64,000 nucleotides of DNA from Methylobacterium planeticum. Its GTDB lineage: Bacteria > Pseudomonadota > Alphaproteobacteria > Rhizobiales > Beijerinckiaceae. Made by a program: the position numbers and the translations under genes. The notes under the pieces were generated by a model. It worked only from the letters and a program-made list of their open reading frames with translations, was not told where the DNA came from and did no database searches. Of the stretch, positions 28,456 through 37,181 are shown one piece after another (the first letter of the stretch is position 1; each line of letters begins with the position of its first letter). The stretch lies in contig NZ_VZZJ01000012.1 in assembly GCF_008806345.1 (NCBI RefSeq), positions 86,295 through 150,294 on the forward strand, in the 5' to 3' direction.

Positions 28456-30180
28456 ATGACGAGCCCAGCCGAGGAGAATGGTGCGGCGATCATCGCCCGA
28501 TTTCTCGCCAATCACGGCGTCGCCCGCGTCTACGGTCTCTGCGGCGGCCACATCATGCCGATCTGGATGGCGCTCGATGCCGTGGGCATCCGCATCGTCG
28601 ACGTGCGCGACGAGCGCGCGGCGGTGCACATGGCACAGGCCGAGGCCGAGCTGACCGGGCGCCTCGGGGTCGCCCTCGTCACCGCGGGCCCCGGCCTCAC
28701 CAACGCGATCACCGGCATCACCAACGCGCACGTCTCCCGCGCGCCCGTACTGGTCCTGTCCGGCGCGCCGCCGCGGCCGCAGGAGAACCGCGGCGCCCTC
28801 CAGGATCTCGACCACGTCCAGCTCGTGCGTCCGGTCACCCGCTACGCGCGCACGGTGCGCGAGCCCGCCCTGGTGCCGCAGGAACTCGCCGAGGCCTTCG
28901 CGCGCGCGATGGGGGAGGGGGGCGATCCCGGTCCGTCCTATCTCGACTTCCCCACCGACACCCTGCGCGCGCAGGTTCCCGCCCCCATCGTCCTGTCGGA
29001 ACTGATGCAACCGAGGGTGATCGCGCGGTCCGTGCCTCATCCCGATTCCGTGTCCAGGGCCGTCGAGCTTCTGTTCTCCGCGCGCCGCCCCCTGGTGATC
29101 AGCGGGCGCGGCGCCCGCGGCGCCGGCCCGCAGCTCGTCGCGCTGCTCGACCGCCTCGGCTGTCCCTATCTCGACACGGGCGAGAGCCGCGGCCTCGTTC
29201 CGGACGATCATCCCTCCGTCGCGGCGGCCATGCGGGGCCAGGCCATGGGCGAGGCCGACCTGATCGTCACGATCGGCCGGCGGCTCGATTTTCAGCTCGC
29301 CTACGGCTCCCCGGCGATCTTCGGGGAGGCACGGTTCCTGCGCATCGCCGATGCCCCGTCGGAGCTGCGCGACAACCGGCCCGGCACGGCAATCCTCGCC
29401 GACCCCGCCGAGACCCTCGCGGCGATCCTCGCCGCCGCCGGCAACCGCACGCCGGACCTCGACGGCGCCTGGGCGGAGGCGATGCGGGAGGGACATCGGG
29501 CACGGTCGTTGAAGTTGCAGGCCGCGCTTCGGGGGGCGCCGGACGGCACAGATGGACGGATGCACCCGAACCGCCTCGTCGCGGCCATCCGGGACGCCGT
29601 TGCCGCCATGCCGGAGGCGCGACCGATCCTCGTCACGGATGGGGGCGACTTCCTGAGCTTCGCCCGCGTGGGGTTGTCCGCCGAGACCATGCTCGACCCG
29701 GGACCGTTCGGCTGCATCGGGGTCGGCGTGCCCTACGGCATCGCGGCGGCGCTCGCGGCGCCCGACCGCACCGTGGTGGTCGCCACGGGCGACGGGGCTT
29801 TCGGCTTCAACGCCATCGAGATCGACACCGCGGTGCGGCACGCCGCCCCCGTGCTGATCATCGTGGCGAACAACGCCGCCTGGCAGATCGAGGTGCACGA
29901 CCAGACCGTCACGCATGGCCGCGTGGTCGGCACGCGCCTGCAGGAGGCCGACCACGCCGCGATGGCGCGCGCCTTCGGCATGCATGCGGAGCGCGTGGCG
30001 CGGGCCGAGGATCTGCCCGGCGCCCTGGCGCGGGCGCTGGCTCACCGCCCGGCCCTGCTCGACGTGCTGGTGACGGCCGATGCCGTCTCCTCCGACGCCA
30101 AGAGCGGGCTCGCCTGGGTGCCGGACCTCCAGCCCCTCGAGACCTGGGACCGGGCGGAGCGAGCGTGGCGCGAGGGCTGA
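28456..30180 (+). CDS. ThDP-dependent 2-hydroxyacyl-CoA lyase-like enzyme
   Basis: A 574-residue thiamine-diphosphate enzyme with the three-domain fold of acetolactate synthase, oxalyl-CoA decarboxylase and 2-hydroxyacyl-CoA lyase. The catalytic Glu53 is in VRDERAAVHMA. The ThDP/Mg motif runs GDGAFGFNAIEIDTAVRHAA to NN at residues 472-473. A Glu in AAWQIEVHDQ (about 479) sits in the active-site loop. It starts divergently, 225 bases from hcmB, and is followed on the other strand by a transporter. The context favours cleavage of 2-hydroxyisobutyryl-CoA to acetone and formyl-CoA, as in actinobacterial HACL, but acetolactate-synthase-like or oxalyl-CoA activity cannot be excluded from sequence. 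Confidence 0.8.
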   Translation: MTSPAEENGAAIIARFLANHGVARVYGLCGGHIMPIWMALDAVGIRIVDVRDERAAVHMAQAEAELTGRLGVALVTAGPGLTNAITGITNAHVSRAPVLVLSGAPPRPQENRGALQDLDHVQLVRPVTRYARTVREPALVPQELAEAFARAMGEGGDPGPSYLDFPTDTLRAQVPAPIVLSELMQPRVIARSVPHPDSVSRAVELLFSARRPLVISGRGARGAGPQLVALLDRLGCPYLDTGESRGLVPDDHPSVAAAMRGQAMGEADLIVTIGRRLDFQLAYGSPAIFGEARFLRIADAPSELRDNRPGTAILADPAETLAAILAAAGNRTPDLDGAWAEAMREGHRARSLKLQAALRGAPDGTDGRMHPNRLVAAIRDAVAAMPEARPILVTDGGDFLSFARVGLSAETMLDPGPFGCIGVGVPYGIAAALAAPDRTVVVATGDGAFGFNAIEIDTAVRHAAPVLIIVANNAAWQIEVHDQTVTHGRVVGTRLQEADHAAMARAFGMHAERVARAEDLPGALARALAHRPALLDVLVTADAVSSDAKSGLAWVPDLQPLETWDRAERAWREG

Positions 30181-30222
30181 GGCGGACGGCGCCGGTCCTG
30201 GCCATCCGCCGCCCGCACGGCC

Positions 30223-31527
30223 CTACCGGTTCACCAGGCGTGCCGGGTTGAGGAAGACGAGCGCCGCGCCGATGAGGAGCGTCGCACCGAGCACCAGCAC
30301 GCCGTTCCCGGTGCTGCCGGTGGCGTCCTTCACCCAGCCGAGCAGATAGGGGCTGATGAAGCCCGCGATGCTGCCGATGGAATTGGCGAGCGCGAGGCCC
30401 ATCGCGGCCGCGGCGCCGGTGAGGACCGAGGGGGCGAGCGTGTAGAATTGCGGCACGCAGGTCAGCGTTCCGGCCGCCGCCACCGTCAGGGCCGCGAGCG
30501 CCAGCGCGGTGTTCTGCGCCACCATCACGCTCACCGCGAGGCCGATCGCCCCGACCAGGGCCGGGACCGCGAGGTGCCAGCGCCGCTCGCGCATCCGGTC
30601 GGAGCTTCGCCCGACGAGGTACATCCCGATCAGGGCGCCCGTGTAGGGGATCGCGGTCAGCAGGCCCACATGCAGCGGATCCTTGACGCCGCTGTCCCGG
30701 ATGATGGTCGGCAGCCAGAAACTGATGCCGTAGAGACCCATCGTGAAGAAGAAGTAGGTGCCGCTGAGGAGCCAGACCCGGCCGCTCGTGAGGCCTTCCC
30801 GGGCCGAGTGCAGCGGCTTGGTGCGGGCCTCCGCCGCGATGTCCGCGGTGATCCGCTCCTTCTCCGCCGGCGTCAGCCACTTCGCGGAGGCGACGTCGTT
30901 GTCGAGGTAGAAGAAGCACACGACGCCGAGGAGCGTGGCGAACAATCCCTCGATCAGGAACATCCACTGCCAGCCCTGCAGACCGTGGAACGTGTGGAAG
31001 CTCGTCATGATCCAGCCCGAGACGGGGCCGCCGATGATGCCCGAGAGCGGGATCCCGGCAAGGAACATCGCCGAGGCCTTGCCGCGATGGGACGAGGGAA
31101 ACCAGATCGTCAGATAATAGACGATCGCCGGGATGAACCCGGCCTCGGCGACGCCGAGGAGGAAGCGCAGCACGTAGAAGCTCATCGGCGTCGTGACGAA
31201 CATCATCGCCGCCGAGACGAGGCCCCAGGTGACCATGATCCGCCCGATCCAGACCCGGGGGCCGGTCCGCACCATGATCATGTTGCTGGGAATCTCGAAG
31301 AGCGCGTAGCCGATGAAGAAGACGCCGGCGCCGAGACCGTAGACCGTCTCGCTGAACTTGAGGTCGTTCAGCATCTGCAGCTTGGCGAACCCGACATTCA
31401 CCCGGTCGAGATAGGCCGCGACGTAGCAGACGAGCAGAAACGGAATCAACCGGCGCAGCAATCTCCCGTAGAGCACCTGCCCGTCGGGCACCGCCTCGAC
31501 AGACGTCAACGTGAGACCGCTCGTCAT
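30223..31527 (-). CDS. MFS transporter, anion:cation symporter family
   Basis: A 434-residue inner-membrane permease with about 12 helices. The first helices contain the ACS-family hallmarks YVAAYLDRVNVGFAKLQMLN and GVFFIGYALFEIPSNMIMVR, and the loop RFLLGVAEAGFIPAIVYYLT. ACS members import hydroxy- and dicarboxylates, hexuronates or phthalate-type acids. Located between the ThDP lyase gene and gntR, it is a good candidate for 2-hydroxyisobutyrate or a related hydroxy-acid importer; the substrate is inferred. Confidence 0.88.
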   Translation of the reverse strand: MTSGLTLTSVEAVPDGQVLYGRLLRRLIPFLLVCYVAAYLDRVNVGFAKLQMLNDLKFSETVYGLGAGVFFIGYALFEIPSNMIMVRTGPRVWIGRIMVTWGLVSAAMMFVTTPMSFYVLRFLLGVAEAGFIPAIVYYLTIWFPSSHRGKASAMFLAGIPLSGIIGGPVSGWIMTSFHTFHGLQGWQWMFLIEGLFATLLGVVCFFYLDNDVASAKWLTPAEKERITADIAAEARTKPLHSAREGLTSGRVWLLSGTYFFFTMGLYGISFWLPTIIRDSGVKDPLHVGLLTAIPYTGALIGMYLVGRSSDRMRERRWHLAVPALVGAIGLAVSVMVAQNTALALAALTVAAAGTLTCVPQFYTLAPSVLTGAAAAMGLALANSIGSIAGFISPYLLGWVKDATGSTGNGVLVLGATLLIGAALVFLNPARLVNR

Positions 31528-31946
31528 GGCATCCTCCCTGAGAGGCTATGGGCTCGCGCTTGTGCGCGTTTTCTCTGAATATCTCACCGAATTGGCACGG
31601 ACGGATGATGTCGCGAAGTCGAGAACTTCGCCGGCCGCCAGAGCGCATTTAAAAACCAGGGGCTTTACAATGCCCGCAGCCTGAAAATCTCGAGAGCCGC
31701 AAGATGTTTGTTTGAACGCTGACCTCCGGGTCGAAGATCCGCAAACCATGCGTGCCGCCGCATCGGTCAGCCAGACGACGCTGATCGCGTCGGGACACGG
31801 CTCCTTCTCCCGGATTTCGCCGACGCCGACGCTTCCGATCCCGGCCACGCACGCGGGGCCCATCTCTATCGAATTCGGTACTCTGAACACAGACTGCGGA
31901 ATGCTTGTACTTGTGTCAAGCGACAATCATAGTGGTGCGGGCAGCC
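31528..31946. other. Divergent regulatory region between MFS and gntR genes
   Basis: 419 bases separate the two divergent starts. The stretch is less GC-rich than its surroundings and contains an open frame on the minus strand (31546-31926) without a convincing family match. It holds the operator candidate at 31866-31876. I see no RNA gene. Confidence 0.4.
31866..31876 (+). promoter_or_regulatory. Candidate GntR operator upstream of gntR
   Basis: CTATCGAATTC, identical to 28242-28252 in front of hcmB, lies 71-81 bases upstream of the chosen gntR start. It could mediate autoregulation and link the two transcription units. Confidence 0.45.
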
Positions 31947-32642
31947 ATGGCCGACCGGGGAATAGGATTGCAGTCTCTCGAACAGTCGACGAGCTTGGTG
32001 GATCAGGCCTACACGGTGATCCTCGATGCGCTGTGCGACGGAACCTTCAAACCGGGCGAGCGGCTGACCCAGGACGACATCGCGAACCGCCTCAGCGTGT
32101 CCCGCCAGCCGGTGACGCACGCGCTGGCGGTGCTCAAGGCGCAGGGCTTCTTGGTTCAGTCCGGGCGCCGCGGCCTGATGGTCACGTCCGTCGAGCCGGA
32201 CTTCTTCCAGGCGATCTACCAGTTCCGCTCGGCCGTCGAGCCCCTGGCGGTGAGCCTGGCGACGCTGCGACTGACGAAGAACGCCATCCTGCGGGGCCGC
32301 TCCCTGGTCGAGCACGGGCGCAACCTCGTGGTCGCGGGGGATGCGCGCGCGACGCTTCAGGCCGATATGGATTTCCACGCCTTCATCTACGAGTTGTCCG
32401 GAAACCCGATCATCGGCGAGACCATGCGTCTGCACTGGCTTCACCTGCGCCGGGCGATGGGCCACGTGCTGCGCTATCCGGGCATGTCGATCAGCGTCTG
32501 GCAGGAGCACAGCCGGATCCTCGAACGCATGGTCTCCGGCGATGCCGCCGGCGCCTCCGACCTGATGCGCCGCCACGTCGTCGACGCCTACGAGCGCGTC
32601 AAGGTCGATGTCGCGACCGGCGAGACGATCGGCGCGGCGTAG
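31947..32642 (+). CDS. GntR/FadR-family (FCD) transcriptional regulator
   Basis: A 231-residue regulator. The winged helix-turn-helix covers about residues 12-75 (AYTVILDALCDGTFKPGERL, then DDIANRLSVSRQPVTHALAV). The FCD ligand domain follows, with Asp/His metal-site residues in QADMDFHAFIYELSGNPIIG and the helix MRRHVVDAYERVKVD. FCD regulators often sense hydroxy acids or acyl-CoA intermediates. The ATG at 31947 (MADRGIG) gives a normal N-terminus. A longer frame from 31905 adds 14 residues. It most likely controls the hcm/lyase/MFS genes. Confidence 0.88.
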   Translation: MADRGIGLQSLEQSTSLVDQAYTVILDALCDGTFKPGERLTQDDIANRLSVSRQPVTHALAVLKAQGFLVQSGRRGLMVTSVEPDFFQAIYQFRSAVEPLAVSLATLRLTKNAILRGRSLVEHGRNLVVAGDARATLQADMDFHAFIYELSGNPIIGETMRLHWLHLRRAMGHVLRYPGMSISVWQEHSRILERMVSGDAAGASDLMRRHVVDAYERVKVDVATGETIGAA

Positions 32643-32865
32643 CCGCCTCGCCGGGGGGGGCCGTCGCGGGATGGCGGGCCGCTTGCTCACGAGTGGGCCG
32701 TGCTCACCCCGGCGATGGGTGCCGGTTCCGATCCTCAGGGCACGGCTTGGCGACATCCGACCCAGTGCAGAGATGCTCCTGCCGCAGGCCCGTGCTAGCA
32801 GGGCGCCCGGCGCATTCGCGGTGGTCACGACCGCCGGACATTTCCCGCGTCGACAGGATCGCACC

Positions 32866-33384
32866 ATGCGTCTCATGGCCGTCATCATCCTTTGCCTCGG
32901 CGTGTCCGTCCCTTGCATCGCGGCGGCGCAGGGCGCGCCACCCGCCGCCGCGCCGGATGCGGCGGCCGTGACGGCGGCACGCGACGTGGTGACGCAGATG
33001 CAGGGCGACCGCACGAATACGCTGAACGGCATGGCCGCGCCGATGGTGGGCATGATGCAGCAGATGGGCATCAAGGAGCCGGACCGGGCCCGGACCCTCG
33101 TTCAGGAGGTGATCCTGCCCATGCTGACGGCCCATTACGACGAGCTGCTCGATATCCAGGCGCGCAGCTTCGCGAGCGTCCTCGCCAAAGACGACCTACA
33201 GGCGATCGGCGCCTTCTACGCCTCGCCGGCCGGCCGCCGCCTCGCCGCCGCCCAACCGCAGCTCGCCCAGGCGCAGATGACCGGCATGACGCAGTGGATG
33301 GGCGGCATGATGCCGGAGATGCAGACCAAGATCAGCCAGGCGATCAAGGCTCACGGCTGGGGCCCCGGCGGCAACCCGAAATGA
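32866..33384 (+). CDS. Secreted DUF2059-family protein
   Basis: A 172-residue periplasmic protein with signal peptide (MRLMAVIILCLGVSVPCIAA, cleaved after AAAQG). The mature part has the DUF2059 pattern: a Met-rich helix (LNGMAAPMVGMMQQMG), YDELLDIQARSFASVLAKDD and IGAFYASPAGRRLAAAQPQL, ending in a Gly/Pro tail. The role is unknown; family members are usually monocistronic envelope proteins. Position between the gntR gene and a decayed region gives no further clue. Confidence 0.8.
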   Translation: MRLMAVIILCLGVSVPCIAAAQGAPPAAAPDAAAVTAARDVVTQMQGDRTNTLNGMAAPMVGMMQQMGIKEPDRARTLVQEVILPMLTAHYDELLDIQARSFASVLAKDDLQAIGAFYASPAGRRLAAAQPQLAQAQMTGMTQWMGGMMPEMQTKISQAIKAHGWGPGGNPK

Positions 33385-33617
33385 CCGGCTGAACGGCGAC
33401 GCAGGCACTTGCCGGGTGCGGGTGAGGATTCGGCCTGCGGCGTGACATCCGGTGCCGGCAGGTCTTGCCGTGCCGAGACCAGATGCGAGCACAAAATTCA
33501 CGCTGTCCGTGGCCGTGAGGCTGCCGGATCCCAACCGTTCCTTCGTCCCTGCCAGGGCGCTCGCGGTTCAGAAGGCCGCGGCTGCGATCGCCCCGGCCTT
33601 GCCTCGCTTTAGAACGA

Positions 33618-35410
33618 ATGTGCTGGCTTGATCTCGGCAGCCCGGCAGTGACGTTCCCGTTATCGAATGGTTCGATCGATCATGGATTTTCCGGAGAGCG
33701 CTCTGATCCTGATCCGGTCCTCGCCCGGATCGGCAGGCTGCACCCACAGATCCTTCACCGCGGCAAGGGGTGCCGTGTTTGGGACGAGCGCGGCGACCAG
33801 TATCTCGACTGTCATCTCGCCTGGGGCGCGATCATCCTCGGCCACGCCCATCCGGGCGTGACGCGCGCGATCCGCCAGCAGGCACGTCTCGGAACGACGC
33901 TCGGCGGCACATCGGTCCTCTCTCGCGACCTCCATGACCTTCTGCAGAGAATCGTCCCCGGCGCGGGCCTCGTTCGCTTCGGCAAGAACGGGTCGGACGC
34001 GACCCTCGGGGCCGTCCGGGCAGCGCGCGCCCATACCGGGCGCAATACCGTCCTGCGCTGCGGCTATCACGGCTTCCACGACTGGTCGCTCGCCGGCTAG
34101 GGGCAGCCCGGCGTGCCGCCGACCCTCGATCGGCACATCGTCCCGATCCTGTTCAACGACCCGGCCAACCTGTCCGAGACGGCCACCCAACATGCTCGGG
34201 ACCTCGCGGCGATCATCGTCGATCCCTGCGTTGATACGCTGGCCTCGAAGCCCTTCCTGCGCGCAGCGCGCGAGGTGGCCGATCGCTATGGGGCCGTCCT
34301 GATCTTCGACGAGATCATCTCGGGTTTCCGGATCGCCAGAGGAGGTATCCAAGAGATCCACGGCGTCCGACCTGATCTGATCTGCTTGGGGAAGTCGGTC
34401 GCCAACGGGATGCCGCTGTCTCTCGTCACGGGGACGCGCGCCGTGATGAGCGAGTTCAGCCGCATCTGGTATGGCCTCACCTTCGAGCAGGAGACCGTCT
34501 CGATGGCTGCCGGACGTGCCTGCTTGTCGGCGATCGAGCGGCTGGACGCTCCGAAGCTGATCGGATCCGTCGGCGATGAACTGCGATCCGCGTACGCGGC
34601 CCTCGCGCAAGAGATCGGGATCCGCACTGAACTCATCGGCCCACCGCAGCGGCTGATGCCGCGCTTCTACGACAGCCAGGATTTCGGCCCGCGCACCGAC
34701 CAAGCTTTGCGCTTCGTCGAGACGCTGATCGGTCAGCGGGTCCTCCTGTGCAACGCGATCAACCTGAGTCTGGCGCACGACGAACGGGCCGTGGTCTGGC
34801 TCGTCGATGCGTTCCGCGCTGCGCTGGAACAGGCCGCCCGGCCGATCGGCGCGCAGGCCGCTCGGCCGGCCCATTTCCATCACAAGGCCGACATCGCTCC
34901 GGCTGTCCGTGAGATCGCCTCCACGCCGGGAGCCCCTGTGCGGATCCGCTGCCGCGTCCGGAACACCGGGCAGACCGTCTGGCGGATCAGCGGCGCCGGC
35001 ATCGGCAAGGTGAACCTGGGGCTCCGGCTCTACGACGAGAGGCGATCGGTGATCGATCAGAATTTCCGTCGTCACGATCTCGCCGCGGCGCGGTGGCGCG
35101 GGCCTGCGGGGAGATCGAGGGGTTTCGTGAACGGCTCTTGGCTGCAGACGGCGCTTTCGGCCAGACCCGCGGCGTGGATCCGGAATATGCGGCTCGGCCG
35201 CCAATCGGCTGCGATTACTCGCCCTGTCGCGGCCAACCAGGACCCGCCAGACGTGCAGGTCGGAGAGGAACTCGATCTGGACTTCGAGATCCCGGCGCCC
35301 TCGGATGTCGGGCATTATCTTCTCGAGATCGACTGCGTCGAGGAAGGCGTGACTTGGTTGAAGGATGTGGGATCTTTGGCGCCGACGATCGCGCTCAGGG
35401 TCGACGACGT
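33618..35410 (+). pseudogene. Class-III aminotransferase with Wzt-like C-terminal domain, broken
   Basis: An interrupted glutamate-1-semialdehyde-type aminotransferase. Codons 33618-34100 encode the N-terminal part (GCRVWDERGDQYLDCHLAWG, LGHAHPGVTRAIRQQ, FGKNGSDATLGAVRAARAHT) and stop at an in-frame TAG. The same frame resumes at 34101 with the PLP-site residues FDEIISGFR and CLGKSVANGMP. A Wzt_C-like beta domain follows (VRIRCRVRNTGQTVWRISG; EELDLDFEIPAPSDVGHYLL). Between about 35085 and 35240 the sequence is not protein-like and appears inserted, because the flanking beta-domain pieces would join naturally. One amber codon plus the insertion argue for a pseudogene. Such fusions normally belong to surface-glycan loci. 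Confidence 0.75.
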
Positions 35411-35428
35411 GTCTGACGGGAGCGGGCA

Positions 35429-35953
35429 ATGTGCACGACTGCCGAGGGCACGCCCGCGCCGGACGACCTCCTCCAACCACCGCCACCGTTCTGCACGAAT
35501 GTGGAATTGACGAGCCTGTGCAACCAGCGCTGCGTCATGTGTCCGCTGACCGCCCGCAACACCCTGTCGAGCCGCCAGCCCGGCCATATGACCGAAGAGG
35601 TCTGGCACGCCGTTCGCACCGCGCTGCGACTTATGGCGGAGAGATCCGACACCGTTCAGGAAGCCTGCCGCCGGTGGATCAGGGATGGCCGCGAGCGGAC
35701 CTCCGGTGGACGGGCTTCGCCGCCAAGAGCCGGTCGGGCGCAGGTCGCCCCGGCGCCCGCAGATCAGCGCCCTAGCCCTCTCGCCCGCACCCGGCGCCGC
35801 GTCGTTGAGCGGGGGCCGACTCGGGCGAAGACGATCACCCAGCCGCCGCACACCGACCGGCTCCGGCAAGACGGCCTGCACCGGCAGGACGGCCTGCGCC
35901 GGGGAGACGGCCTGCACCTCGTTCTTGCATGCGCGTGCAACGCGAACACATGA
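35429..35953 (+). pseudogene. Truncated radical SAM protein
   Basis: The first 65 codons encode a clear radical-SAM N-terminus: FCTNVELTSLCNQRCVMCPL with the CxxxCxxC cluster, then TEEVWHAVRTALRL. After about base 35635 the homology ends and the frame continues into Arg/Pro-rich low-complexity sequence, so the TIM barrel is missing. It directly follows the broken aminotransferase in the same orientation and probably came from the same glycan-modification locus, deleted at this point. Confidence 0.65.
35863..35916 (+). repeat. 18-bp tandem repeat, three copies
   Basis: Three 18-bp units of CCGGCARGACGGCCTGCR (35863, 35881, 35899) lie about 90 bases upstream of the asparaginase start. They may be a residue of the deletion that removed the radical SAM gene. 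Confidence 0.75.
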
Positions 35954-36005
35954 ACGCGGTGTCCGAACGCGGCCGAGCGTCGGTGGACAGGTCAGGAGCG
36001 ACGGT

Positions 36006-37007
36006 ATGACGACACGGCCCAAGGTGGCATTCATCGGCACGGGCGGAACCATCTCGTCGCGCGGACGGGATTCCCTCGATCTCCTCGACTACACCGCGAC
36101 GGACGATCGCCTCGATGCGCACGCGATTCTCGATGCGATCCCCGATTTGCGGACGATCGCCGAGGTGATCCCGGTCGCCTTCCGGGCCGCGCCGAGCCCC
36201 GCGATCGGGTTCGCGGAGTGGCGCGATCTCGTCCGGCAGTGCGAAGACCTCGCGGCCGAGCACCCGGACCTCGCTGGCATCGTCATCGGGCACGGCACCG
36301 CGACCTTGGAGGAAACGGCCTACGCCCTGAGCCTGACCCTGACGGTTGAGGTGCCGGTCGTGCTGGTGGGCTCGCAGCGCCCGATCAGCGCCCTGTCGAG
36401 CGACGCCGGGCTCAACCTCGTGGCGGCGGTCCGGGCGGCGGCGGCACCCGGGTCCCGCGGGCGCGGGGTGCTCGTCGTGCTCAATGACGAGATCCAGGCC
36501 GCCCGCGAGGTGACGAAGACCTCTGTCGCTCGGCTGCAGACCTTCCGGACGCCGGATTTCGGCGTGCTCGGCCAGGTCGACGGAGCGACGGTGCGGTACT
36601 ACCGGCGCGCGGAGCGCGGCCATGCGCCGGGGACGCCCTTCGACATCCGTGGCCTCGACGGGCTGCCACGGGTCGACGTGTCCTACGCCTACGCGGATGC
36701 CGACGGAACGGCCGTGCGGGCCTTTCGGGACGCGGGCGCGCGAGGCCTCGTCTCGGCCGGGCTTGCGCCCGGCATGGCGCCGCCCGGCGAGGCCGACGCC
36801 CTGGCGGAGGCGGCGCGGGCCGGCCTCGTGGTGGTGATGTCGACCCGGGCGGGAAGCGGCGTCGTGCCGCTGACGACGCGCCTGCGCCAGCGCGGCATCC
36901 TTAGCGCCGACAACCTGACGCCGCAGAAGGCCCGCATCCTGCTGGCGCTGGCCCTCACGCGGACGCGCGAGCCGGAGGCGGTGGCCGAGTTCTTCGCGAC
37001 CTACTGA
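36006..37007 (+). CDS. Asparaginase-family amidohydrolase (altered second motif)
   Basis: A 333-residue type-II-asparaginase fold protein without a signal peptide, so probably cytoplasmic. The first signature GTGGTISS contains the nucleophilic Thr12. The second signature reads IGHGTATLEETAY, where classical asparaginases have HGTDT: the Asp that binds the substrate amino group is Ala here. The catalytic Thr and the Lys of REVTKTSVARLQTF are retained. Altered HGTAT forms occur in distant homologues, so the substrate may be an amide other than asparagine. The ATG at 36006 is preferred over the upstream frame through decayed sequence. Confidence 0.8.
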   Translation: MTTRPKVAFIGTGGTISSRGRDSLDLLDYTATDDRLDAHAILDAIPDLRTIAEVIPVAFRAAPSPAIGFAEWRDLVRQCEDLAAEHPDLAGIVIGHGTATLEETAYALSLTLTVEVPVVLVGSQRPISALSSDAGLNLVAAVRAAAAPGSRGRGVLVVLNDEIQAAREVTKTSVARLQTFRTPDFGVLGQVDGATVRYYRRAERGHAPGTPFDIRGLDGLPRVDVSYAYADADGTAVRAFRDAGARGLVSAGLAPGMAPPGEADALAEAARAGLVVVMSTRAGSGVVPLTTRLRQRGILSADNLTPQKARILLALALTRTREPEAVAEFFATY

Positions 37008-37181
37008 GAGGGCGAGCGCGTCGATCTGCGCCCAAAGCCCCGCGGCAATGTGGACATGGAGGAACGGTCGTCGCCCGCGCATCGGTGCGCGGCGAGCGCC
37101 GGCCGCCTCACCGGCGCTCGGGCTGCGGCACGCCGTGACGACCGCGCGCGACCCTTCTTCGCCGCGCAGCAACCGAGGGCC

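Noticed and set aside
28456..30180. Acetolactate synthase (ilvB)
   Set aside because: No small subunit or branched-chain genes nearby; divergent from hcm genes. Not fully excluded by sequence alone.
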